From the NCBI RefSeq assembly GCF_039529775.1, contig NZ_BAAANL010000003.1:496001-560000 (forward strand): a stretch of 64,000 nucleotides of DNA. The letters run 5' to 3'. Origin of the DNA: Myceligenerans crystallogenes (GTDB taxonomy: Bacteria; Actinomycetota; Actinomycetes; Actinomycetales; Cellulomonadaceae). A program made the translations under genes and the position numbers. A model generated the notes under the pieces. That model had not been told where the DNA came from and searched no databases. It worked only from the letters and a program-made list of their open reading frames with translations. This document shows positions 56,823 through 64,000 of the stretch, in pieces (positions within the stretch are counted from its first letter, which is position 1; each line of letters starts with the position of its first letter).

Positions 56823-56838
56823 CCCGCCGGGCGGCGGG
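56823..56838 (+). terminator. Hairpin after the threonine genes
   Basis: CCCGCC-GGGC-GGCGGG forms a perfect 6-bp stem 2 bp after the thrB stop. It is short but well placed. Confidence 0.45.
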
Positions 56839-57206
56839 CTCCGTCGTCCTCGGCTCGTCCCTCCCGCGGGTGCCGTCGTCACCGGCCGGCGGCCCGGCGG
56901 GGCGCCCGTGACAAGCATTGACGAGGTGGTAGGATGCAGTGAGCCTTTCGGGACAGAAAGTGGCGTCACGCAGTGACTGTTCTCAGCGATCACGCCGCAA
57001 GTACCCCGTGAGCAGGCCGAACCATCAGCAGTCCACACTGTGTTCGTGTGCGCGAGCTCGTTCGGTTGCCGCATCTAGGCCGACAATCTGCCCCCGTCAG
57101 CCGACGTCGTACCCATTGATGCGAGGTTTTCAGCGTCCGCTCTCTTTGGACGCACCGCCGATGTGGCCATTCCAACGGCCGCAGTTTCGAGGGGGAAGGG
57201 TCCTTC
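56839..57206 (+). promoter_or_regulatory. Long rho leader region without genes
   Basis: About 370 bp separate thrB from rho. The part from about 56910 is clearly less GC-rich than the flanks and has no credible ORF. TAGGAT (56930-56935) is a good -10; a TTGACG next to it is too close to be its -35. Transcription from there gives a leader of about 265 nt, in which GTCAC-GCA-GTGAC can form a hairpin. A long leader fits Rho autocontrol by attenuation, which is inference. Confidence 0.45.
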
Positions 57207-59195
57207 GTGACAGACACCACCGATAACGCCAAGCCGGCCAGCGGCGCGCTCAGCGCCATGCGCCTGGCGGAGCTGCAGGCACTCGCCTCCGAGCTCGGCG
57301 TCAAGGGCATCTCGAAGATGCGCAAGAGCGATCTCGTCGAGGCCATCCGATCCACCACCGGTGAGCCGGTGTCCGGTGGCGCAACGGCGCGCCGCGGTCC
57401 GGTCCGCCAGGCGAAGGTCGCCCAGCAGGAGCAGCTTCCCGTCGCGGCCGCGCAGGCCGCCACCGCGGTGCAGCCCGCCACGAGCGCGACCGCGGTCGCC
57501 TCCGAGCCGGCCGGGATGGCCGCCGGGTCCAACGGCAGCGCGCCGGCGACGTCGGGCGAGGCCGAGCGCGCCGCGCGGCTCGCGGAGCTCGCCGAGGCCG
57601 TCGCGCAGCCGCGGTCGCGGCGCGCGGGCCGTCAGCAGGGCCCGGCCCAGGGCGACGACAACGGCGTCGCCCCGGCCGGTGAGCCCGGCGCGGCCCGTCA
57701 GGACCAGAACGAGCGCACCGGTTCCGCCCGTGACGGCGGCCGGGACGCCCGCGGCGAGGCCGGTGGCAACCGGGCCGAGGGCCGCCGGGACGGCAACCGC
57801 CAGCAGCGCGACAACGCCGGATCCCGCGAGGCGGGCCCGCGCGACGGCGGCCAGCGGGACAACGGCCCGCGCGGCGGCAGCCGCGAGGACGACCGCTCGT
57901 CCCGCCGCCGTGGTCGCGAGCGCGGCCGGGACCGCAAGCGCCGCGGCCGTCAGGGCCCGGACGTCGAGCTGGAGGCCGTGGAGGTCTCCGACGACGACGT
58001 GCTGCTGCCCGTGGCCGGCGTGCTCGACGTGCTCGACAACTACGCGTTCGTGCGGACGTCGGGCTACCTGCCCGGCCCCAACGACGTGTACGTGTCGCTG
58101 AACCAGGTCAAGAAGTCCGGCCTGCGCCGCGGTGACGCGATCACCGGCGCGGTGCGCCAGCCGCGCGAGGGCGAGGAGCAGCAGCAGGCTGTGTCGTCGT
58201 CGGGCAAGAACGCGCGGACCAACAAGTTCAACGCCCTGGTCCGGCTCGACACCGTCAACGGCATGACGCCCGACGACGCCAAGGGCCGCCCGGTGTTCCA
58301 CGAGCTGACGCCGCTGTACCCGCAGGAGCGGCTGCGCCTGGAGAACCCCGGCGCCACGAAGCTCACGCCGCGCGTCATCGACATCGTCGCGCCGATCGGC
58401 AAGGGCCAGCGCGGCCTCATCGTCGCGCCGCCCAAGGCCGGCAAGACGCTGATGATGCAGCAGATCGCGAACTCGATCACCGCGAACAACCCCGAGGTCC
58501 ACCTCATGGTGGTGCTCGTGGACGAGCGGCCCGAGGAGGTCACCGACTTCTCGCGCTCGGTGCAGGGCGAGGTCATCTCCTCGACGTTCGACCGGCACGC
58601 CTCGGACCACACGCTGGTCGCGGAGCTCGCCATCGAACGGGCGAAGCGGCTCGTGGAGCTCGGTCAGGACGTCGTCGTCCTCCTGGACGGCATCACGCGC
58701 CTGTCGCGCGCCTACAACCTGGCCGCCCCGGCCTCCGGGCGCATCCTGTCCGGTGGTGTCGACGCCGCCGCGCTGTACCCGCCGAAGAAGTTCTTCGGCG
58801 CGGCGCGCAACATCGAGAACGGCGGCTCGCTGACGATCCTCGCCACGGCGCTGGTGGAGACCGGCTCCAAGATGGACGAGGTCATCTTCGAGGAGTTCAA
58901 GGGCACCGGCAACATGGAGCTGCGCCTGTCGCGGTCCCTGGCCGAGAAGCGCATCTTCCCGGCGATCGACGTCAACGCGTCGAGCACGCGCCGCGAGGAG
59001 ATCCTCATGTCCAAGGAGGAGCTGGGCATCGTCTACAAGCTCCGCCGCGTCATGGGCGCCCTCGACACCCAGCAGGCCACCGAACTCCTCCTGGGCAAGC
59101 TCAAGGAGCACAAGTCCAACGTGGAGTTCCTCATGGAGGTCCAGAAGACCACCCCGGGCGCCCTCGCGGACGAACGCCCGGGCGAGACGGTCTGA
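57207..59195 (+). CDS. rho: Transcription termination factor Rho
   Basis: The 662-residue hexameric RNA helicase has the Rho_N domain (RLAELQALASELGVKG), then an insertion (about 55-250) of Ala/Pro and Arg/Gly/Asp-rich sequence found in actinobacterial Rho, the RNA-binding OB domain (GVLDVLDNYAFVRTSGYLPG), the P-loop APPKAGKT (about residue 407), the Q-loop/R-loop region (DERPEEVTDFSRSV) and GGSLTILATALVETGS. The basic insertion adds an RNA-binding arm. The start GTG 57207 has GAGGGGGAAGGG upstream. Confidence 0.98.
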   Translation: MTDTTDNAKPASGALSAMRLAELQALASELGVKGISKMRKSDLVEAIRSTTGEPVSGGATARRGPVRQAKVAQQEQLPVAAAQAATAVQPATSATAVASEPAGMAAGSNGSAPATSGEAERAARLAELAEAVAQPRSRRAGRQQGPAQGDDNGVAPAGEPGAARQDQNERTGSARDGGRDARGEAGGNRAEGRRDGNRQQRDNAGSREAGPRDGGQRDNGPRGGSREDDRSSRRRGRERGRDRKRRGRQGPDVELEAVEVSDDDVLLPVAGVLDVLDNYAFVRTSGYLPGPNDVYVSLNQVKKSGLRRGDAITGAVRQPREGEEQQQAVSSSGKNARTNKFNALVRLDTVNGMTPDDAKGRPVFHELTPLYPQERLRLENPGATKLTPRVIDIVAPIGKGQRGLIVAPPKAGKTLMMQQIANSITANNPEVHLMVVLVDERPEEVTDFSRSVQGEVISSTFDRHASDHTLVAELAIERAKRLVELGQDVVVLLDGITRLSRAYNLAAPASGRILSGGVDAAALYPPKKFFGAARNIENGGSLTILATALVETGSKMDEVIFEEFKGTGNMELRLSRSLAEKRIFPAIDVNASSTRREEILMSKEELGIVYKLRRVMGALDTQQATELLLGKLKEHKSNVEFLMEVQKTTPGALADERPGETV

Positions 59196-59228
59196 GCTTG
59201 CGTTTTACTGGCGACGCACCACGTTCGT

Positions 59229-59293
59229 CCACGGTGTCGATGGCTGCGTAGCGGACCGGGTCTGCTACCTCAGCCATCGCGCCACGACCGTGG
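59229..59293 (+). ncRNA. Structured element between rho and its terminator
   Basis: An extended hairpin can form: CCACGGT with ACCGTGG, CGATGGCTG with CAGCCATCG, and GTAGC with GCTAC, 21 bp in all with an 11-nt apical loop and two internal loops. It may be the 3' UTR of rho or a separate small RNA. No known family is recognised. Confidence 0.35.
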
Positions 59294-59318
59294 CCGATCA
59301 GTCTCAGCAGTGAGGTGC

Positions 59319-59359
59319 AGGAAGAGCGCCCGGCCCGAATGGGGCCTGGCGCTCTTCCT
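59319..59359 (+). terminator. Strong intrinsic terminator after rho
   Basis: AGGAAGAGCGCC pairs perfectly with GGCGCTCTTCCT, with five further inner pairs, followed by CTTTCCCTTTG. It is the most classical terminator in the window and can also stop the minus-strand PIN gene transcript. Confidence 0.9.
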
Positions 59360-59391
59360 CTTTCCCTTTGTCCAGAGCTAGGGCCATGCCG

Positions 59392-60033
59392 TTATGTGGC
59401 GCAGTTGGCGCAGAATCCTACCGGTGACGGATCGGCGAACGATCCGAGGCAGGCGAGGCATGTCGTGCCGCGGAACTGGATCCGCGGCGGGTTGTGACCG
59501 GTTGACTGGGCGATCGCCTCGAACAGATCAGCATGCCGTCCGAAGAGGTTCGGGTGTTGCCTCGCGATCGCCGCGTGAAGTCCGGCAGTCGTCAGCGGTG
59601 GGTTTTTCATCCCAGCCGCCATGACCTCAAGGGTTTTCCGGTATACCCCACGATCCGTTCTCTCGGCCAGGAACAGGTCTGGGTTCACTGCGGTCACGCC
59701 CGCCATGCGCAGATCCTCTGCGGCGAAGTCGTCGACGTCCTCGGTGATGAGAAACGTGGCTCCGGCGGCTTCGGCGTCGGCGAGAATCTGCCTGTCTGTC
59801 AGTGGTGTGTCCTTGAACCGTTCGGCGCCGGTTCCCGAAGCGGACAGGTCAAGGTTCGCCATGTCGCGGACGGTCGCGAGCGGGGTCTGCCGACCGGACA
59901 TGTGCCGGCTGGCCTCAATTTCCGCGGCCTGGCTCCACACCACGACGTAGCCACTCGGTGCGCAGCGCATGAGCAGTGTGCGCGTTACAGGCTTGACGAG
60001 AACGTTGGCATCTAGGAGAACAACCGGTGGCAT
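59392..60033 (-). CDS. PIN domain ribonuclease toxin with C-terminal zinc ribbon
   Basis: The 213-residue protein has a PIN domain with acidic residues at Asp8 (VVLLDANVLV), Glu38/Glu40 (QAAEIEAS), Asp80 (LTDRQILADA) and Asp99/Asp101 (ITEDVDDF). Helices follow, and then two CxxC pairs (Cys192/195 and Cys208/211) form a short zinc-ribbon-like end, not part of the usual VapC. It is likely an RNase toxin neutralised by the HTH protein just upstream (1-bp gap). The start ATG 60033 is preferred to a longer form that overlaps the antitoxin gene. Local GC is lower than that of its neighbours, which suggests transfer. Confidence 0.83.
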   Translation of the reverse strand: MPPVVLLDANVLVKPVTRTLLMRCAPSGYVVVWSQAAEIEASRHMSGRQTPLATVRDMANLDLSASGTGAERFKDTPLTDRQILADAEAAGATFLITEDVDDFAAEDLRMAGVTAVNPDLFLAERTDRGVYRKTLEVMAAGMKNPPLTTAGLHAAIARQHPNLFGRHADLFEAIAQSTGHNPPRIQFRGTTCLACLGSFADPSPVGFCANCAT

Positions 60034-60034
60034 C

Positions 60035-60394
60035 TCACTCGTCACCGAAGAGCTCCTGCTCGATCTCTGGGGCGACAAGCTGAGTCATGCGGTTGAGGCT
60101 TTCCTCCCGGAACCTCAGGAATTCCGAGTAGGGGATGCGGTGGTGCGTGCCGACCATGACCGCCCGGATCTCGCCGGATTCGATCTTCCTCACGACCGTG
60201 GAGCGATGCATCCCCATCCGCCTGCCCATCTGTTCGGGTGTGAGCATGCGTTCCTCGGCAGACAGCGTGACCGTCTGGCCTGACTCCGCCGCTTGACGGG
60301 CCCGGCTCACCAACAGGAGCGCCCAGTCGGGAAGTGCGGGGTCAGTCGTGCTGCCCGTGACCTCGTCGGGTTCCAGGGACATGAGATCCGCCAT
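60035..60394 (-). CDS. Excisionase-like HTH antitoxin
   Basis: The 119-residue protein has a MerR/excisionase-type helix-turn-helix at residues about 50-95 (MLTPEQMGRRMGMHRSTVVRK, written here in part as GRRMGMHRSTVVRK, then HRIPYSEF). An acidic, helical C-terminus ends PEIEQELFGDE, which probably binds the toxin. Such HTH plus PIN pairs are a known actinobacterial toxin-antitoxin form. ATG 60394 has TACCCT 6 nt upstream and no ribosome site, so it may be leaderless; ATG 60382 is an alternative. Confidence 0.83.
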   Translation of the reverse strand: MADLMSLEPDEVTGSTTDPALPDWALLLVSRARQAAESGQTVTLSAEERMLTPEQMGRRMGMHRSTVVRKIESGEIRAVMVGTHHRIPYSEFLRFREESLNRMTQLVAPEIEQELFGDE

Positions 60395-60400
60395 GGATTC

Positions 60401-60406
60401 AGGGTA
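60401..60406 (-). promoter_or_regulatory. Putative -10 element of a leaderless antitoxin mRNA
   Basis: TACCCT (minus strand) lies 6 nt before the ATG at 60394, downstream of prmC. Confidence 0.4.
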
Positions 60407-60445
60407 CGCCTCATGCGCGGATGCGGCACTTCTATCTGCGCATCG

Positions 60446-61342
60446 TCAGCAACGGCGTGCGATGACCATGCGAGGGCGGCCGGTCAGGTCGTCCCGGGTC
60501 TCCGCCGGCTCGAAGCTCCCTGTCGCGTCGACCACGGCCCGGGCCGACGCCGCCTGGACCTCAGCGTGCTCCATCACGAAGAGACCACCCGGCCTGAGTA
60601 GCCGCGCGGCCGCGGCCGCGATCCCGCGCGGGACCTCCAGCCCGTCCGCGCCGAGCCCGTACAGCGCGATGGCCGGGTCGTGCTCCGCGACCTCGGGGTC
60701 CCGGGGCACGGCGTCAGGCGGCACGTAAGGCGGATTGGAGACGACGACGTCGGTGGTTCCGTCGAGTTCCCGCAGCGCGGTCCGCGCGTCCCCCTTGACG
60801 AGATGCACGGGCGCGCCGACCGCGGCGACGTTCCGGGCGGCCCACTCATGGGCGCCCGCGTCGAGCTCCACGGCATACACCCGCGCAGAGGGAACCTCGG
60901 TCGCCACGGCCAGGGCAATGGCCCCGGACCCGGTACACAGATCGACGACGACGCTCGCAGGGAGGCGGAGGGCTTCGTCAATGGCTGTCTGGGCCACCTG
61001 CTCCGTCTCCGGGCGGGGGACGAAGACGCCCGGGCCCACCGCCAGGGTCAGGTGCCGGAAGTGGGCCTCGCCCGTGAGGTGCTGGAGGGGTTCGCGAGCC
61101 GCCCTGCGGGTGAGCAGGGTTGCGAAGCGGGCGGCGTCGTCGTCGGACACGGGTGCGCCCATGACGGCGCGGCGTCGGACCTCTCCGGGGTCGACGGCGA
61201 GGACGTGCGCCAGGAGGAGTTCGGCGTCGACTCGCGGGGAGGGCACACCGGCGTCGGACAACGTGAGCGTTGCCTGCCGGATGAGGGCGGCGGCATCGCG
61301 GAGCGAGCCACCGCCCGGCGCCGCGGCCGACGACGGAGTCAT
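60446..61342 (-). CDS. prmC: Peptide chain release factor N5-glutamine methyltransferase
   Basis: The 298-residue protein methylates the GGQ glutamine of release factors. Its N-terminal helical domain (VDAELLLAHVL) binds the factor; the SAM domain has VVDLCTGSGAIALAVA and the catalytic NPPYVPP. ATG 61342 lies 2 bp after prfA, the usual pair, so the enzyme is made with its substrate. Confidence 0.96.
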   Translation of the reverse strand: MTPSSAAAPGGGSLRDAAALIRQATLTLSDAGVPSPRVDAELLLAHVLAVDPGEVRRRAVMGAPVSDDDAARFATLLTRRAAREPLQHLTGEAHFRHLTLAVGPGVFVPRPETEQVAQTAIDEALRLPASVVVDLCTGSGAIALAVATEVPSARVYAVELDAGAHEWAARNVAAVGAPVHLVKGDARTALRELDGTTDVVVSNPPYVPPDAVPRDPEVAEHDPAIALYGLGADGLEVPRGIAAAAARLLRPGGLFVMEHAEVQAASARAVVDATGSFEPAETRDDLTGRPRMVIARRC

Positions 61343-61344
61343 CG

Positions 61345-62445
61345 TCAGGCTTCCTCGCCGGCCGCCGCGAGGCGCGCGGCCTCGTCGGCCTCGATCGCGG
61401 AGTCGATGACCGGGGCCAGGTCGCCGTCCAGGACCTGGTCCAGGTTGTAGGCCTTGTAGCCGGTGCGGTGGTCCGCGATGCGGTTCTCCGGGAAGTTGTA
61501 CGTGCGGATGCGCTCCGAGCGGTCCACGGTGCGGATCTGGGAGCGGCGCATGTCCGCGGCCTCGGCCGCGGCGGCCTCCTGGCGCGCGGCGAGCAGGCGG
61601 GCGCGGAGCACGCGCATGGCGGCCTCGCGGTTCTGCAGCTGGGACTTCTCGTTCTGCATCGAGACGACGATGCCCGTGGGGACGTGCGTGATGCGGACGG
61701 CGGAGTCGGTCGTGTTCACGGACTGACCGCCCGGGCCGGACGAGCGGAAGACGTCGATGCGCAGGTCGTTCTGGTCGATCTCGATCTCGCCCGGGTCGTC
61801 GACCTCGGGGAACACCAGGACACCCGCCGCCGAGGTGTGGATGCGGCCCTGCGACTCCGTGACCGGGACCCGCTGCACGCGGTGCACGCCGCCCTCGTAC
61901 TTGAGGTTGGCCCAGACGCCTTCGGAGGGATCTTCCAGGGATTTCGCCTTGATCGCGACCTGGACGTCCTTGAAGCCGCCCAACTCGGTGCGGTTCTCGT
62001 CGAGGAGCTGGGTGGCCCAGCCGCGGCGCTCGGCGTAGCGCAGGTACATGCGCAGCAGGTCGCCCGCGAACAGGGCGGACTCGTCGCCGCCCTCGCCGGC
62101 CTTGATCTCCAGGATGACGTCGCGGCCGTCGTCGGGGTCGCGGGGGATCAGGACGCGGCGCAGGCGGTCGGAGGCCTTCGCCTCGGCCTCCCGCAGGGCC
62201 GGGAGGGCGTCGGCGTACTCGCCGCCGTCGTCGTCCAGGCCGGCGAGTTCCTCGGCGGTCTCGCGCTCCTCGCGCGCGCCCTCCCAGGCCCGGTGCGCCG
62301 CCACGACCTGGTTCAGCTCCGCGTACCGGCGCCCGAGGCTGCGCGCGCGGCCCGGGTCCGCGTGCACGGACGGATCGGCGAGCGACCGCTCGATCTCCGC
62401 GTGCTCCTCGAGCAGCGGGCCGACGGCGGAGTACTGCTCGGTCAC
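61345..62445 (-). CDS. prfA: Peptide chain release factor 1
   Basis: The 366-residue protein reads UAA and UAG. It has the GGQ loop (SSGPGGQSVNTTDSAVR) and the PVT-type decoding tripeptide region near VQRVPVTESQGRIHTS. GTG 62445 is preferred because GAGG lies 8 nt upstream and homologues start at the following TEQY; the longer form from 62454 would overlap this site. It is followed by prmC. Confidence 0.96.
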   Translation of the reverse strand: MTEQYSAVGPLLEEHAEIERSLADPSVHADPGRARSLGRRYAELNQVVAAHRAWEGAREERETAEELAGLDDDGGEYADALPALREAEAKASDRLRRVLIPRDPDDGRDVILEIKAGEGGDESALFAGDLLRMYLRYAERRGWATQLLDENRTELGGFKDVQVAIKAKSLEDPSEGVWANLKYEGGVHRVQRVPVTESQGRIHTSAAGVLVFPEVDDPGEIEIDQNDLRIDVFRSSGPGGQSVNTTDSAVRITHVPTGIVVSMQNEKSQLQNREAAMRVLRARLLAARQEAAAAEAADMRRSQIRTVDRSERIRTYNFPENRIADHRTGYKAYNLDQVLDGDLAPVIDSAIEADEAARLAAAGEEA

Positions 62446-62499
62446 TCTGGTCACCTCAGGTGGGTCGCGGGCTGGCGGGGCTGACGTGCGGACAAAGCA

Positions 62500-62567
62500 G
62501 CAGCGCCGGCGGATCCGCGTCCCGACTGCCCCTGGAGAGGTTGTCGGCGCGAACCCGCCGGCGCTGC
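62500..62567 (-). terminator. Hairpin between rpmE and prfA
   Basis: GCAGCGCCGGCGG (62500-62512) pairs perfectly with CCGCCGGCGCTGC (62555-62567) over a 42-nt loop. It may stop or lower read-through from rpmE into prfA. Confidence 0.55.
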
Positions 62568-62574
62568 GACGGTG

Positions 62575-62790
62575 CTACTTGGCGGTCTTCTTGCCGTAGC
62601 GGGCCTGGAAGCGCGCCACGCGACCACCGGTGTCGAGGATCTTCTGCTTGCCCGTGTAGAACGGGTGGCAGGCGCTGCACACGTCGGCGCTGATCTTGCC
62701 GGACGTCTCCGTGCTGCGCGTCACGAAGGTGTTCCCGCAGGTGCAGGTCACTTCGGTGACGACGTACTCGGGGTGGATACCCTGCTTCAT
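62575..62790 (-). CDS. rpmE: 50S ribosomal protein L31, zinc-binding form
   Basis: The 71-residue protein is of the C+ type, with four zinc Cys residues: Cys16, Cys18, Cys38 and Cys41 (VTCTCGNTF and VCSACHPF). The ending VARFQARYGKKTAK is typical. ATG 62790 has AAGGAGC upstream. It lies before prfA and prmC on the minus strand. The 194-bp gap to the divergent tsaC-like gene shows no certain promoter. Confidence 0.97.
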   Translation of the reverse strand: MKQGIHPEYVVTEVTCTCGNTFVTRSTETSGKISADVCSACHPFYTGKQKILDTGGRVARFQARYGKKTAK

Positions 62791-62984
62791 GAATGCTCCT
62801 TGCATCTGATGCCGCCGGGTCGCCCCGCGGACAGCGGGCCGTGAACCGGCAGGCGACAGTCCATTCTGCCAGACGTCGCCGGAGGCGTCACAGCCGCGGC
62901 ATGTGACGTCCGAGACCCCGACCGGCGGAACGGCGCAATCGCCTGCTGAGCTCCCCTCACCCGATTCGTGGAAGACTGAAGCCC

Positions 62985-63656
62985 GTGACCGATCCCGCAA
63001 CCGTGCTCGATGCCACGGACCCGCAGACCTGGGGGCCCGCGATCGACGAGGGGGTCAACGCGATCTCGCGTGGCGGCCTCGTGGTGCTGCCCACCGACAC
63101 CGTCTACGGCATCGCCGCCGACGCCTTCGACAAGGACGCGGTCGCCGCGCTGCTCGCGGCCAAGGGCCGCAGGCGGCAGATGCCGCCGCCCGTCCTGATC
63201 GGCGACGTCTTCACGCTCGACGGCCTCGCCACCCAGGTGCCCGACGACGCCCGCGCGCTCGCGGACGCGTTCTGGCCCGGCGGCCTGACGATCATCCTGC
63301 GTGCCCAGCCGTCCCTGCAGTGGGACCTCGGCGAGACGCAGGGCACCGTCGCCCTGCGCATGCCCGATCACCCCGCCGCGCTCCAGCTGCTGCGCCGCAC
63401 CGGCCCGCTCGCGGTGTCGAGCGCCAACCGCACCAGCAGGCCCGCCGCGACCGACGTCGCGGCCGCCGCCGAGCAGCTCGGCGACTCCGTCGCCGTCTAC
63501 CTGGACGGCGGGACCGCGCCCGGCGGGACGGCGTCCACCATCGTCGACGCCACCGGCGATCAGCTGCGCGTGGTACGGTCCGGCGCCATCGGGCTGGAGG
63601 CCCTGCGGGAGGTGGCGCCCGTCCAGGGCCCGGAGGACGCGGAGGACGACGCGTGA
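62985..63656 (+). CDS. L-threonylcarbamoyladenylate synthase (YrdC/TsaC family)
   Basis: The 223-residue single-domain YrdC protein makes threonylcarbamoyl-AMP for t6A37 modification of ANN-reading tRNAs. Marks are GGLVVLPTDTVYGIAADA, the later FWPGGLTIIL, VALRMPDHP and LAVSSANRT. It lacks the Sua5 extension domain. The start is GTG 62985. The stop overlaps the next gene by GTGA. In other actinobacteria it follows prmC. Confidence 0.94.
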   Translation: MTDPATVLDATDPQTWGPAIDEGVNAISRGGLVVLPTDTVYGIAADAFDKDAVAALLAAKGRRRQMPPPVLIGDVFTLDGLATQVPDDARALADAFWPGGLTIILRAQPSLQWDLGETQGTVALRMPDHPAALQLLRRTGPLAVSSANRTSRPAATDVAAAAEQLGDSVAVYLDGGTAPGGTASTIVDATGDQLRVVRSGAIGLEALREVAPVQGPEDAEDDA

Positions 63657-64000
63657 GGGTGTACCTGCTGCTGATGCTCGTGGCCGCGGCGGTCACGTTC
63701 GTGACGACGCCCGCCGCCCGCTGGATCGCGCTGCGCACCGGGGCCATCTCGGCCGTGCGCAAGCGCGACGTGCACAGCGTGCCCACACCGCGCGCCGGCG
63801 GGCTGGCGATGATGACCGGGCTGGTCGTGGCCGTGCTGCTCGGCTCGCGCATGCCGTTCCTGGAGGGCGTCTTCGACGGGCCGCAGGCGTTCGGCATCGT
63901 CGGCGGCGCGCTCATCGTGTGCCTGCTCGGCTGGGCCGACGACATCTGGGACCTCGACTGGCTGACCAAGCTCGCCGGCCAGATCCTCGCCGCCGGCTTC
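63653..64000 (+). CDS. wecA: Undecaprenyl-phosphate GlcNAc-1-phosphate transferase, N-terminal part
   Basis: The gene starts with GTG 63653, overlapping the upstream stop by 4 bp, and runs off the right edge after 116 codons. The product has a first membrane helix (YLLLMLVAAAVTFVTTPA), the HSVPTPRAGGLAMM loop and the metal motif WADDIWDLDWLTKL (DDxxD) of the WecA/TagO/MraY family. It would start lipid-linked glycan synthesis on undecaprenyl phosphate, so it could prime the polymer made by the island at 1-32 kb; this link is inference. Confidence 0.92.
   Translation, partial: MRVYLLLMLVAAAVTFVTTPAARWIALRTGAISAVRKRDVHSVPTPRAGGLAMMTGLVVAVLLGSRMPFLEGVFDGPQAFGIVGGALIVCLLGWADDIWDLDWLTKLAGQILAAGF

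Noticed and set aside
56918..56935. TTGACG plus TAGGAT as a promoter pair before rho
   Set aside because: Only 6 bp separate the boxes, so TTGACG cannot be the -35 of that -10.
59392..60394. PIN/HTH pair as a decayed pseudogene remnant
   Set aside because: Both genes are intact, spaced by 1 bp, and keep active-site acids and HTH residues.
62791..62984. Inverted-repeat partner of the stem-loop at 59229 marking the ends of the inverted block
   Set aside because: No matching sequence was found near the other end.

Overview
The window is very GC-rich, starts many genes with GTG, and packs them in long chains with 1-8 bp stop/start overlaps. Gene content (mtrA-mtrB-lpqB, long-form HPF, SecA with a SEC-C tail, a hom-thrC-thrB cluster, Rho with a large Arg/Gly-rich insertion, MoxR/DUF58/DUF4129/DUF4350 chain) points to an actinobacterial chromosome, most likely Micrococcales of the Cellulomonadaceae/Promicromonosporaceae type. 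The family placement is inference.

Positions 1-32,800 are a surface-glycan island. It holds three membrane O-acyltransferases with SGNH tails, two PAPS-type sulfotransferases, about ten glycosyltransferase domains (GT2, GT4, GT8), and two fusion proteins that join a glycosyltransferase to a polysaccharide pyruvyl transferase in opposite domain order. It also has a Wzm/Wzt-like ABC exporter whose ATPase carries an unusual repeat tail. Inside the island sits a sulfate-activation block: cysQ, cysD, cysN, a CysC fused to a degenerate ATP-sulfurylase-like region, and a TauE/SafE permease. No APS/PAPS reductase or sulfite reductase is visible here. The simplest reading is a locus that builds and exports a sulfated, pyruvylated and acylated cell-surface polysaccharide, with local PAPS supply and PAP recycling. 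This is a hypothesis from gene content.

Positions 32,879-42,413 carry a secreted subtilisin-like protease and then the SpoIIM/RDD/MoxR/DUF58 membrane-stress or envelope-type cluster, divergent around about 35.65 kb. Positions 42,466-50,132 (minus strand) hold lpqB-mtrB-mtrA, hpf, a ComF-type phosphoribosyltransferase and a cation/proton antiporter with a TrkA-N domain. Positions 50,316-59,195 (plus) hold secA, hom, thrC, thrB and rho.

Positions 59,392-62,790 (minus) hold a PIN/HTH toxin-antitoxin pair, then prmC, prfA and rpmE. This block is inverted relative to rho and to the following TsaC-family and WecA-family genes, compared with the usual rho-rpmE-prfA-prmC-sua5-wecA order. The WecA-like gene runs off the right edge. 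Several perfect hairpins at convergent gene ends act as probable terminators, and at least five genes look leaderless, with a -10-like hexamer 6-8 nt before the start codon. I saw no tRNA, rRNA, CRISPR array or insertion sequence.
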